Notes: generated by a model not told the origin, from the letters alone. Positions 36,601-47,521 are shown, counted from the first letter of the stretch. The stretch is DNA of 64,000 bases from Panicum virgatum (GCF_016808335.1 NC_053145.1:26440001-26504000); one strand, 5' to 3'. Numbers and translations: made by a program.

Positions 36601-37480
36601 CAAATCATCATCTTTTGCGTACACAGCCTTCCAATCATCCTTTGACATCGTCATCACCGTCTTCGTCGGTTGCTACTGCCTCTATCCTCATTGAATTTCC
36701 CTTCATCTAGTGCAGAACATGTACCAAACTTCTACTCCATTGCAAGGTGCATCAAATTATCTTTCCAACAAGTGGTCATTCACCCCAATTGGACTCCGGA
36801 TAAAGAAGTTATGCTTGTTTTATTACGGCGCTGCAATCTGTCCAGAGGGATTTCAGAACGCGCAGCGTTAAAAGATTTTACCATAACTCTTCACACCGAT
36901 CTCCAAAGTTGACGGTTCTTGATCCGTTGGAAAGAAGAATTGATGGAGATTCAAAATAATCTATTATTTACTCATGGTACTTCTCTGATCTTGGACGAAA
37001 AACTCACCACAACAGTAACACTTCATAGATAATTATGATCGCACGATTTTCTTAGTGGGCATGCTTCATACCTATTGCTTGAACAAACAATTCTTCCCAA
37101 AAATATTAGTCTTTAAAATTAATTGACACGGCGGCGTACCTTATTTATCATCTTTTGCCTTGGGGAGTGGGGACTCGATAGCGGATGCTGGGCCACTAAC
37201 AAAAGTTAGCACCTACCACTAAAGAGCAAATCTTGATGTTGTTGCCGTCATGTCGATGTGGACGTTGTCGACGTTCCATGTCGAGGCTCCTCGATCGTCT
37301 TGTTGCTGATTGTTGAAGTTTGTTGAAGTGGATTATAGACTTCTCAAAGTCCAAGTTTGGTATCTAACTTTTTCCACCTGCTTTCAAGGACACAAACAAG
37401 AAAACAAGGGTATATGCAATAATAAAAATTAGGATTAGTCCAAAAAACTAGATAGATCACCCTAGGGTTCGAGATGCCGA
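30606..37480 (-). mobile_element. Interior of element A, non-coding, with internal repeats
   Basis: No reading frame longer than about 110 codons and no domain recognised. Next to the 3' LTR the minus strand has CTCGAGGACGAGCAAGG followed by an AAGCATGGGGGG tract, the polypurine tract. Similar G-rich motifs recur near 31470 and 32530. A module of about 220 bp occurs four times, diverged: about 32805-33075, 34845-35105, 36015-36230 and 36745-36965. It is recognised by 'gagttatg', 'gcaatctgtcc' and 'atttcagaacgcg'. A C/T-rich stretch lies at 31330-31430. Confidence 0.65.
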
Positions 37481-37498
37481 TCCCCGGCAACGGCGCCA
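37481..37498 (-). other. Primer-binding site of element A, tRNA-Asp type
   Basis: Minus strand TGGCGCCGTTGCCGGGGA, identical to the sites at 43729 and 59681. It matches the 3' end of plant tRNA-Asp as I know it. Confidence 0.8.
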
Positions 37499-37583
37499 GA
37501 AAAGCTGGCCGACTTGGCCCGTGGGCCCCACCGCCTCAACCAGGGCACGTGGCGCTTCCCCATTGGTCCCCTACGTCGGTTGT
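37499..37583 (-). other. Copy of the integration flank between LTR and PBS of A
   Basis: Between the LTR and PBS there should be about 8 bases. Here about 80 bp of B LTR sequence ('ctggccgacttggcccg' to 'cctacgtcggttgt') intervenes. It is a second copy of the sequence just left of the other A LTR (29418-29497). Confidence 0.8.
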
Positions 37584-38662
37584 TGTTGACGCTCCTTAGC
37601 GCCCCAATTTATGTACCGCAAGCACACGGATCGTGGTAGCTTTTTCCTTAGAGTACTCCCCCAAGGTTTATCAATCCGTGGATCGACAAAGAACTACCTA
37701 AGGTTTTCCATCTAATCTAACAGATCTATCCTAACATGAGGCATGAATTGCACATATAGAGTAAACCTTTAATAGATGAGATTTGTGTAAAGGTTGATCT
37801 CATCCATGAACATAGGCGTAACCATAGCAAAACCAAAGACATGACTAGGCCTATCGTCATCTAGTTGTAGTTCAAGCTAACGAGCAAATAAATCATGCAT
37901 CTCAATCAATAGCATCTTTAAATCAAAACCTCCAATCCAACCCCTCGGGAACCCCTCTACTCAGGCCATGCCCTGTCACGACACTCCATTTGGACAAAAG
38001 CACCCCGAAGCATGCTAGATGTGTCGAACCCCCTTGGGCAGATCTAGTATGAACTCCTAGCCACCATAGCTACAAGAACACCCCATGGAATCTATCTCGA
38101 GAATAGATCTAGGAATAAGCGCACCCAAGGCAAGAACGAAATCAAAAAGGAGAGACATGATCGCTAATAGATTCGGAAGACATGATTATCATTACTCACA
38201 TAATAGATGTGTTTGGATCATCACCGCCGTGTGCACACCATCGATGAATCCAACTAGCTCATGAACTCCGCCATGGCACAACCACGCAGGGAGGCCATGG
38301 CGGCTAGGGGTGGCCTAAGCCATCTCCTAGACAACTTCGAAGAATTGCGGTGGCCGTCGTCTCCCTCCGGTCTTGGCCCTAGGTTTTCGTTGAGTTCTCG
38401 GTGGATGGATGCACTTTGGTCCTTCCTTTGGGCTTTGGCCTTCATCTTTCTCCGTGTTAGCGCTCAATCACGGGCCTCGTCATTTCATGCTCCAAAATAG
38501 GCCAAAAACCTGCAAAAATGAAGTTCCTCCAAAATATATGTGCAAATGTGAAAATGACCAATAATTAGGCCGGGGTTAGGACGGTTAGTGATTTTGATAT
38601 TAAATTCATGCCATTATCAAGGATAAACAAGGGATAAAATGGGTACTTAAGGAGCGCCAACA
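37584..38662 (-). repeat. 5' LTR of element A (1079 bp)
   Basis: TGTTGACGCTCCTTAGC...TTAAGGAGCGCCAACA, followed by gttgt. Collinear with 29498-30605 with scattered substitutions and one deletion of about 30 bp. Confidence 0.8.
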
Positions 38663-38983
38663 GTTGTGCTGGCTTCAGCCCGTGGCTCCCTGCTATAAAT
38701 ACTAGGGGGGGGTGGAGAATAGGACACACACACACCACACACCACTCACCACTCCTCTCTTGCATCCCTTGCATAGTCTTTAGGCTTAGTGGAGTATAGG
38801 AGAAGTCTAGGAGTCATCGAGTCGTCGGTGTTGCTCGAGAGTCTGGTATGGGTTCATCTCTAGCTCTCTCTTGTAATATTCGGTTGTTTGTAATAGAATT
38901 AGACTATGGTTACCAATATCTGCTTGAAGTATATTCTGAGTTATCGAGTATATGCTTCTTGTCATGGTTGTGTTATCATTCTA
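38663..38983 (+). repeat. B LTR copy 1, right part
   Basis: Continues the LTR interrupted at 29497. TATAAATA at 38694-38701 is followed by a G-run, CA-repeats and the CT-rich leader common to all B LTRs. The LTR is cut near 38983 and fused to 3' interior sequence at 'ttctact|tccgatgatc'. Confidence 0.75.
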
Positions 38984-40540
38984 CTTCCGATGATCTTGTT
39001 CCTACGCCGCCTACGCCACCAAAGAAGACCAAGAAGGTGTGGCGCAAGAAGAACAAGATGTCATCGACCGCTACTACTTCTTCAGGTACGGACGAAACAA
39101 CCTCAACCTGATCAGGTATGGAGAAAGGTCCTGCTTTTTGGACCCTAAACCAAGAGCTAGCTTGGGGGAGGTTCCCTCCCCTAAGTCAACTGTATCTCTT
39201 TATTTTCTTTCAATAAAATTTGATAAAAAAAACTTTCAAAAACAAAATAAAAATTTACTGCTTTACTTCCTTTTTTTCATGATGCGTGGTAAGAATGTTT
39301 TAACTCCTTTTGATAAGTTGAAAGCATGAGTTTTGCTTTGCTCTATCATGTCTATTGTGCCTAGTTTGAAAATAAGAGTTCTCTTGAGTTTAAATCTGCT
39401 GGTTATGCAAATATCTTGTCAATGAACCTGAAAGTTCCATGGGTTGCATATGCTTGATTCAAGTCTAAGTTGTTGCGAGTTCAGATATGGTAAATAAGGT
39501 TGTGCAAGCTTGTTCTAGTGATGCTTGAAGTCTGGAGTTGTTTTCAAAAATTCTAAAAGAGGCAAGTTCCCCAGCGTTATGCAAAGTCCTACTAGAGCCA
39601 TATGTCATATTCCATGAAAAACCCTTTACACATATGCTGCTTGATATTCTGTTGAGTTTTGTCAAATTGTGTGACCCTAGAGAGATGCTTTTCATGCTTT
39701 CTCGATCATAAACATGTACACGTCCCATCCAATTGCTACATTCCTACACTGGGAATTGGCACCACCACCCATTCATTACACATAATAAGTGCTCCATGTC
39801 TTGGTAATCTCTCTCGTAGAACATCCCTGAAATAAAATAAAGTTAGATTATGGTTGCCCCAAAAAGAGAAAAGATGGCATGCCAAAGAAGCATGACCCAA
39901 AAAAAGGGAGAGAGAGAAAAAAGGGGGTAGCCATGTCTCAAAAAAAAAGAGACATAGGGATGATTCGAGAGAGAAAAGCCATTACCTCAAGGAGTAAGTC
40001 ATATCCATCCATCCATCCATCCACTCATACACTTGCACCTTTTGATCGAGATTGTATGACTTGTTTCTCCATGGATCCTCTCTTTGACTTTACAATAAAT
40101 AGAATACAAGTGTGCCCTGTTCTTATCCTACCTTGAGCTCCATAAAGGCTTGTAGTAGTAGGAAGATCAAAGGCAGATACTGCCCTGGTAAGGAAATACA
40201 AGATCAGTGCCTCGAGAGATTTATCCTGGGAGCTTTGCCATGTTTTCAAAAAAATTTCAAAAAAGTATCTCCAGATGGATTGCGGATCTATGAACAAGTA
40301 TCACTTTATGCACCGTTCTGACTTTCAACAGCCCAAGACAAGGAGATAGCTAAAAAGCCCCATGAAGGAGTAAGATAATTGAGCAAAGGTATGCTAACTA
40401 ACTTATTTAAGCTTATAGATGAATCCCTTTGCTTCAGACTATGACATAACAGGTAAGGTATGAGTCAAAGTGATTTTCTGATCAACAACCTGATTTGTCC
40501 TACATTGCTCGGGACGAGCAAAGGACAGCTTGGGGGATCT
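38984..40540 (+). mobile_element. B truncated interior, unit 1
   Basis: 3' part of a B interior. Begins with a short Lys-rich end of a frame (PPTPPKKTKKV, then EEQDVIDRYYFF in the other frame), followed by 1.4 kb non-coding. Contains the CATGC-CAAAGAA-GCATG hairpin (39878-39894), a TGTCTC/GAGACA hairpin near 39930-39955, a CCAT microsatellite near 40000-40025, the GCTCG-GGA-CGAGC hairpin (40508-40520), and the polypurine tract AGCTTGGGGGATC. Gag, PBS and most of the interior are deleted. Confidence 0.7.
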
Positions 40541-41299
40541 TGTTGACGCTAACTAACGATCATTTCCAGGCGTCAACTTGATCAGAAAATCATGAGAGTT
40601 TGCATTTCTTACACGCATCCTTATCCAATAAAGTCCCTAAACCACACTTTATCTTTTAAAATATGCAAGTTGTGTTTTCAAGCTAATATGCAGGTTACAA
40701 GCACATTTTGGCCCGACATAAAATCACAGAAATTATCAGAGCACCGATTCAGGCTCAGAAGGACCAAAAGTGATGCAAGAACCCAATTCAAACAAGTCAA
40801 GACAGGCCAACCCCAGCGTGGATCAGACAAAGAGGCCCAAGATAGCCCACCAGAAGAAGTTGGGGCCGTTGGTGGCCCGGGCAGGCCGACCGACCTACCT
40901 GGTCGGCCGACCTGGCCCGTGGGCCCCACCGCCTCAACCAGGGCACGTGGCACTTCCCCATTGGTCCCCTACGTCGGTTGTGCTGGCTTCACCCCATGGT
41001 TCCCTGCTATAAATACAAGGGGGGGGGTGGAGAATAGGACACACACACACCACACACCACTCACCTCTCCTCTCTTGCATCCCTTGCATAGTCTTTAGGC
41101 TTAGTGGAGTATAGGTGAAGTCTAGGAGTCATCGAGTCGTCGCGTGTTGCTCGAGAGTCTGGTATGGGTTCATCTCTAGCTCTCTCTTGTAATATTCGGT
41201 TGTTTGTAATAGAATTAGACTATGGTTACCAATATCTGCTTGAAGTATATTCTGAGTTATCGAGTATATGCTTCTTGTCATGGTTGTGTTATCATTCTA
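40541..41299 (+). repeat. B LTR copy 2
   Basis: Starts TGTTGACGCTAACTAACG after the polypurine tract. G-box CACGTG at 40944-40949 and TATAAATA at 41008-41015. Truncated at the same point as copy 1 and fused to the same interior position. Confidence 0.75.
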
Positions 41300-42861
41300 C
41301 TTCCGAGGATCTTGTTCCCTACGCCGCCTACGCCACCAAAGAAGACCAAGAAGGTTGTGGCGCAAGAAGAACAAGATGTCATCGACCGCTACTACTTCTT
41401 CAGGGTACGGACGAAACAACCTCAACCTGATCAGGTATGGAGAAAGGTCCTGCTTTTTGGACCCTAACCAAGAGCTAGCTTGGGGGAGGTTCCCTCCCCT
41501 AAGTCAACTGTATCTCTTTATTTTCTTTCAATAAAATTTGATAAAAAAAACTTTTCAAAAACAAAATAAAAATTTACTGCTTTACCTCCTTTTTTTCATG
41601 ATGCGCGGTAAGAATGTTTTAACTCCTTTTGATAAGTTGAAAGGATGAGTTTTGCTTTGCTCTATCAAGTCTGTTGTGCCTAGTTTGAAAATAAGAGTTC
41701 TCTTGAGTTTAAATCTGTTGGTTATGCAAATATCTTGTCAATGAACCTGAAAGTTCCATGGGTTGCATATGCTTGATTCAAGTCTAAGTTGTTGCAAGTT
41801 CAGATATGGTAAATAAGGTTGTGCAAGCTTGTTCTAGTGATGCTTGAAGTCTGGAGTTGTTTTCAAAAATTCTAAAAGAGGCAAGTTCCCCAGCGTTATG
41901 CAAAGTCCTACCAGAGCCATATGTCATATTCCATAAAAAAACCCTTTACACATATGCTGCTTGATATTCTATTGAGTTTTGTCAAATTGTGTGACCCTAG
42001 AGAGATGCTTTTCATGCTTTCTCGATAATAAACATGTACACGTCCCATCCAATTGCTACATTCCTACACTGGGAATTGGCACCACCACCCATTCATTACA
42101 CATAATAAGTGCTCCATGTCTTGGTAATCTCTCTCGTAGAACATCCCTGAAATAAAATAAAGTTAGATTATGGTTGCCCCAAAAAGAGAAAAGATGGCAT
42201 GCCAAAGAAGCATGACCCAAAAAAAGGGAGAGAGAGAAAAAAGGGGGTAGCCATGTCTCAAAAAAAAAAGAGACATAGGGATGATTCGAGAGAGAAAAGC
42301 CATTACCTCAAGGAGTAAGTCATATCCATCCATCCATCCATCCACTCATACACTTGCACCTTTTGATCGAGATTGTATGACTTGTTTCTCCATTGATCCT
42401 CTCTTTGACTTTACAATAAATAGAATACAAGTGTGCCCTGTTCTTATCCTACCTTGAGCTCCATAAAGGCTTGTAGTAGTAGGACGATCAAAGGCAGATA
42501 CTGCCCTGGTAAGGAAATACAAGATCAGTGCCTCGAGAGATTTATCCTGGGAGCTTTGCCATGTTTTCAAAAAAATTTCAAAAAAGTATCTCCAGATGGA
42601 TTGCGGATCTATGAACAAGTATCACTTTATGCACCGTTCTGACTTTCAACAGCCCAAGACAAGGAGATAGCTAAAAAGCCCCATGAAGGAGTAAGATAAT
42701 TGAGCAAAGGTATGCTAACTAACTTATTTAAGCTTATAGATGAATCCCTTTGCTTCAGACTATGACATAACAGGTAAGGTATGAGTCAAAGTGATTTTCT
42801 GATCAACAACCTGATTTGTCCTACATTGCTCGGGACGAGCAAAGGACAGCTTGGGGGATCT
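41300..42861 (+). mobile_element. B truncated interior, unit 2
   Basis: Nearly identical to 38984-40540, with a few substitutions and one-base indels (for example 'tgatgatc' against 'tgaggatc', and an extra T in 'aaggttgtggcg'). Same hairpins, CCAT repeat and polypurine tract. Together with unit 1 it forms a direct tandem repeat of about 2.3 kb including the LTR. Confidence 0.75.
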
Positions 42862-43721
42862 TGTTGACGCTAACTAACGATCATTTCCAGGCGTCAACTT
42901 GATCAGAAAATCATGAGAGTTTGCATTTCTTACACGCATCCTTATCAAATAAAGTCCCTAAACCACACTTTATCTTTTAAAATATGCAAGTTGTGTTTTC
43001 AAGCTAATATGCAGGTTACAAGCACATTTTGGCCCGACATAAAATCACAGAAATTATCAGAGCACCGATTCAGGCTCAGAAGGACCAAAAGTGATGCAAG
43101 AACCCAATTCAAACAAGTCAAGACAGGCCAACCCCAGCGTGGATCAGACAAAGAGGCCCAAGATAGCCCACCAGAAGAAGTTGGGGCCGTTGGTGGCCCG
43201 GGCAGGCCGACCGACCTACCTGGTCGGCCGACCTGGCCCGTGGGCCCCACCGCCTCAACCAGGGCACGTGGCGCTTCCCCATTGGTCCCCTACGTCGGTT
43301 GTGCTGGCTTCACCCCATGGTTCCCTGCTATAAATACAAGGGGGGGTGGAGAATAGGACACACACACACCACACACCACTCACCTCTCCTCTCTTGCATC
43401 CCTTGCATAGTCTTTAGGCTTAGTGGAGTTTAGGAGAAGTCTAGGAGTCATCGAGTCGTTGGTATTGCTCGAGAGTCTGTATGGGTTCATCTCTAGCTCT
43501 CTCTTGTAATATTCGGTTGTTTGTAATAGAATTAGACTATGGTTACCGACATCTGATTGAAGTATATTATGAGTTATCGAGTATATGCTTCTTGTCATGG
43601 TTGCATTATAATTCTATGCTTGCATTCTAGTGGATACGATACCCTGGAATACTCTTGGGTGAAAGCTACAGCGGTATCCGTGCGCTTGCGGATTTATTCG
43701 TGATGTTACAAAATACCAACA
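42862..43721 (+). repeat. B LTR copy 3, 5' LTR of the gag-carrying interior
   Basis: 860 bp, TGTTGACGCTAACTAACG...AAAATACCAACA, followed by 'agctttc' and a PBS. It is both the third LTR of the tandem array and the 5' LTR of the interior to its right. Relative to 57081 it lacks a long stretch after 'cttgcatt'. Confidence 0.8.
43265..43336 (+). promoter_or_regulatory. B LTR core promoter: G-box, CCAAT-type box, TATA box
   Basis: GCACGTGGC (CACGTG at 43265-43270, a G-box/ABRE-like core), ATTGG at 43281-43285 (reverse CCAAT) and TATAAATA at 43329-43336. All B LTRs share the order. In copy 1 element A separates the first two from the TATA box. Function is inferred from motif only. Confidence 0.5.
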
Positions 43722-43728
43722 AGCTTTC

Positions 43729-43746
43729 TGGCGCCGTTGCCGGGGA
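43729..43746 (+). other. Primer-binding site, tRNA-Asp type
   Basis: TGGCGCCGTTGCCGGGGA, eight bases after the LTR end. The gag frame would begin at the next base. Confidence 0.85.
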
Positions 43747-45302
43747 ACGGCAGCTACATTATCTTCGAACTCAGTCGTCCTCGTATCTTTTTCATTTTCT
43801 TTCCTTCTACCTTTACTCCCGCTACCCATAGAGCAGCTATCCTTTCCACTGCTCTCTACCCCAATGGGCGAGTTCTCTGAGCCATCACCATCTTCCTCAT
43901 CTAACCATGAACTCGACCCTGGCTTTATAGCCATGGTTCGGAAGTGACCCTTCTCGGGAGAAATTCATGAAGATCCCTATGAGCATTTGCAAGAATTCGA
44001 GGAACTGTGTTCGGGTCTAGTAATCCTAGGCATGACACAGGAAGCCTTGCGGTGGAAATTGTTCCCCTTCTCTCTTATAGAGAGGGCGGAGCAATGGTAC
44101 ACCCGCACGATAGGAAATGTGAGAGTGCTTGGGAGGAGCTTCGAGATGACTTTTGTTACTCGTTCTCCCTCATCGAACGCTTAGACTCCTTATCGACCGA
44201 CATCCTCGACTTAGAGCAATTAGAGAAGGAGTCCATAGGTGCAGCATGGGCTAGATTCTCACGCCTTTTGGCATCTATCCCAGACATGTCTATACCCGAT
44301 GAAGTATTGTTGGAAGTTTTCTACTTGGGTTTAGACATGGAAACTGCCCTAGAGCTTGACGATGCTAGCGGAGGATGGTTCGTACACACAACTCCAGAAG
44401 AAGGAAGAGACATCCTAGATAGTTTCTTAGACGACTCTTTCTTCTCTACCGACCATAGTGAACCCCGCCGGGAGGAATCCGCGTCGAGCCATGAGAGTCT
44501 GTCAACACCCGAATCTGAGCCTTCATCTTCCACATCCCAATATTCGTCTGTTGAGCCCTCTCCCGAACCACGAACACCGGAGGAAGAAGAAATTCAACCT
44601 TCGGAGTTCTCTTCCCGATTCGAGGATGATCCTTCTGGAAATATCCAAAACACCTCGAATCATCTTAGGCACGAGGAGCCTATGAAATCGATGAGTCTTT
44701 ATGAGACCCTCGATATAATTTCCCGCCATACACCCGCAATTGATTGGTCAAATGAGGCAAAGCATGCTTCCAAAGCAATTCGGATTAGCCCAACCTCTGC
44801 AACCATCACTTGTTCTATGAAGGGAAAAATCGTAGAAGCTCTTCATGACCCTACTGCTGATGTTTGCATCTTACCCGAGTACCTTTTAGATACTCTTATG
44901 GGTAACAAGACTCTAACCCCAACCGACAAGTACTTTAAGAGTCCATCCGGACTGTACTTTGAATGTCGGGGGATTGCAAGGGACGTGCCTATCACCATAG
45001 ATAAAATCGAGATACATTTAGATTTTTACATCTACAATATCCTCGATTTTGATCTTCTCCTAGGCCTCCCGCTAGAAAAACTTTTAGCATCTCATGGAAG
45101 CATAGATGAAAAGCTTAGGGAAGTTGCTTCTGCCTCTTGCTCAGAAAATCTTCTGGCAAAGCCCCTTCCCGAGCAAAACCTGCTCAAGGAGATGATGTAT
45201 ACATCTCCGTTCATATCATCCGAGCCCATTCTCATGAGAGTCCTAGAATCCTCTGAAGAATACAACTCGGAGGATAGCCTTCACTCTTGTGAAGATGAAT
45301 GA
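43747..45302 (+). pseudogene. gag: Gag plus retropepsin-like protein, broken, copy 1
   Basis: The frame starts directly after the PBS, but the ATG of copy 2 is ACG here. A TGA lies at 43945 and a one-base deletion near 44125 shifts the frame; from there it is open to 45302. The Retrotrans_gag-like part is PFSLIERAEQWYTRTIGN then WARFSRLLASIPDMS and VFYLGLD. A Ser/Glu/Pro-rich linker follows (about 44460-44640). Then comes a retropepsin-like domain: ALHDPTADVCILP takes the place of the D-T/S-G loop, and FDLLLGLPLEKLL the place of the usual LLGRPFL. The missing glycine suggests the fold is kept but not catalysis. No RT, RNase H or integrase follows, so the family looks gag-only, comparable with TR-GAG elements. 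Confidence 0.7.
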
Positions 45303-46370
45303 TCATCATCACCCTTGACTGAGTTTGAGCCTCTTCCCGCTGGCCTAGAATATGTTATTCTCAACCACAATCGAGAATCAATATCAAGCTTTCACGATGA
45401 ATCTCTTGAGATGGAGAATCAATGACCAAGGAATCTTGTGAGGCGCCGACTCTAGAGTCCAATGAAAAGGATTCCTCAAATGAGCATGGGAATTTCACTT
45501 TTGACATACCATTTAAACCGTGCTCATTCAATGCAACTCCAGAGTCAGGCATGCTTAGTGCACCGTGCACACACGAGGACTACAACCACCTTATGGTCCT
45601 CTTTTGCAAAATATTCAGAAGGTTGGTTGTAGATGTATATGTTTATCGTAAACATTGCAGATTTCGTGGGTGCACCGTGGCACTAACCTTGTAGCTACCT
45701 GCAACAATTGGTGGTGAAACAATGACCCACCACCAATGATGGCTACAAGAGTTATCATGGTCGAGCTTATGACTAGAAACAAAGTACTGCTGGGAGATAG
45801 CCCGGACTATCGTTTATTTATTTACTTCTTTATTTCCCTTTCAATAAAAGGCAAGAGCATGTTTTAGGATATAGTTTTCCTTCGGGAATTTTTGGTCGCT
45901 AACCTTTCTAGGGGAAGATCAAAGAAAACGGCGGACAAGCAACACCTACGAACATGAGAGCTACACTGACTACAACACCTCGATATGTCCTGATGGAGGA
46001 ACAACTACTGAAGGAGACCTGAACTCCATACACTTGAAGTTTTTCAAACTCCAAGTGTGGCGGAGGTATGTGAGTACCCCAAAGTAAGTTCTTTCCTTAA
46101 TTCATATCTTGTATTGGAATTGGTGTATATCCTCGCATCTTGCTCTATAAAAAAATGAAAAAAATGAGAGGAGTTGCCATGGTGACAACATTGAGTCTTC
46201 ATCAACAAACCATCATGGTAAGTACTCTCAATGTCCTGCTTTTGACATTAAACAAAGCCCTGCCGGGAGGTCGCCAGAGGATCACCAGGTTAGTACTCAT
46301 ACTTATCCCATCTTCGAATAATGCTCAATCATGCTTCATGCTTCCTTTATCTATCCATGTATGCTCTAGT
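45303..46370 (+). mobile_element. Non-coding remainder of the gag element
   Basis: Continues after the gag-pro stop. A 90-codon open stretch at 45422-45694 is in another frame and has no recognised domain. 'aaactccaagtgtggcgg' at about 46045 is a purine-rich phrase like those before pol-less 3' ends of grass elements. No pol remnant is seen. The right end is cut by D' near 46370. Confidence 0.45.
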
Positions 46371-47521
46371 TGGGAGCGGGGGTTGACCGGCTGAATCCGG
46401 CGACGGCGATCGCCGGCGGCGAAGGTGGAGGGGCGTGGGAGCGAGAGGAAGTCAAGGCGCACCTCTGGGTGGCTTGGGAGGTCAAGGGGAGGGTCGGAGC
46501 TAGGGCGTCGACGGCAAGCAGCGGCTGTTGGAGCTCGGGACACGGCGGCGGGGTGGCTCCGGTGAAGATTGGGCGAGGAAGAGGGGTCTGCGAGCTGCGC
46601 GAGGTCGAGACGAAGCTATTGGCGGGGTCTTTATGGGCGGAGCGGGTCTGGAATAGCGGGTTCACGGCAGGCCTGAGCTCGCCAGCGTTCAGTGGTTGGT
46701 GGTGGTGTTCTGGGATGTGAAGGCGGCGAAAGAGCGTGGGTACTAGGGGAATAGAATGCGGGGTTGTTCCTAGTTCTGATGCGCACGCGAGATAGGTCTC
46801 TGGGGCTCTGCAGCGAGCTCGCCACCGCGACAATGAGGTGGCAGCCACGGCCTTGGGGAGGGGCGCGTGGCACAGGGTTAAGGGCTCCAGCGCGAGGGGT
46901 AGAGGGCGGCGGAAGCTTGGGCGCGACGCGTGGGCGTCCACAGCAAGCAGGAGGTGGCTTGGACAGGCCCCGAGTGGTGGGCGGCACGGCGCTGAACAGC
47001 AGTGGCGTGAAGCAGAGGAGTAGGCAGGAGGAAGGAGAAGGTGGACTGATTTGCTATTTCAGAAAATTTCAGGGATCAGTCTGTAAAACAAAGATAACTT
47101 CTAATCTAGGGCTCAAATGAAAAAGTGCCCAACATGATAGTTGTTCAATTTTTCAAGATCTACAACTTTGATGTTGTGCAAAAATTGATTTGACAAAAGA
47201 TTGAAGAGTTATTTTGAAAACATAAGAAGGATTTTGAATTCAAAGGACTTTTGTCTTTTCCAAGGCAATATCACATCAAATCTAGGCTGAAATGTAAATT
47301 TTGCTGCCAAGTAATGATTACACTACATTTTTCAAATAAACCCTCCACAAAAGCTATAATCACACATCCTATTCAAATAAAACTATAAAGTTGACCATGG
47401 AACAATTCATAATTACACAAAGGTCCTTAAAATTTTCAAATAGGCCCTTGCTCAAACAATTTCACACATGAAGCACATGAAATAAATGTAGTTTTATTGT
47501 GCAAACACCTAGGGTGTCACA
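46371..47521 (-). repeat. LTR fragment D', minus strand
   Basis: The right end reads ...GGGTGTCACA, so the minus strand begins TGTGACACCC, as D begins TGTGACATCCC. 47050-47520 is AT-rich, then 46371-47040 is a GC-rich island. The minus strand of the island gives a Pro/Ala/Arg-rich open frame of 191 codons (46366-46941). The same order, AT-rich then GC-rich Pro-rich island, is found in D at 60466-61900. I read the island as LTR sequence, not a gene. Confidence 0.55.

Larger units (their letters stand above)
29498..38662 (-). mobile_element. Non-autonomous LTR element A (9.17 kb)
   Basis: Two long LTRs with TGTTG/CAACA ends enclose about 7 kb without gag or pol. The PBS (37481-37498) and polypurine tract (30606-30620) place it on the minus strand. 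Target duplication is gttat/gttgt. It sits in a B LTR between the CCAAT-type box and the TATA box. The tRNA-Asp PBS is the type used by Athila-like elements and by B and F here. With no coding potential it would need proteins from another element. Confidence 0.8.

Noticed and set aside
40000..40025. CCAT repeat as a possible CRISPR-like or satellite array
   Set aside because: Simple tetranucleotide microsatellite of about five units, with no spacers.
40592..43356. Frames at 40592, 42913 and 57208 repeated with high identity
   Set aside because: They are U3 sequence of B LTRs. The repetition comes from the LTR copies and the frame crosses the TATA box and leader.
44321..44729. Minus-strand frames opposite the gag gene
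   Set aside because: They are shadows of the sense gag frame, and the same region is conserved in the sense phase between the two copies.
46366..47120. Proline/arginine-rich frames of 116-191 codons as a host gene
   Set aside because: Similar frames occur on both strands and the stretch sits within an LTR fragment that ends in TGTCACA. There is no start context, splice pattern or domain.
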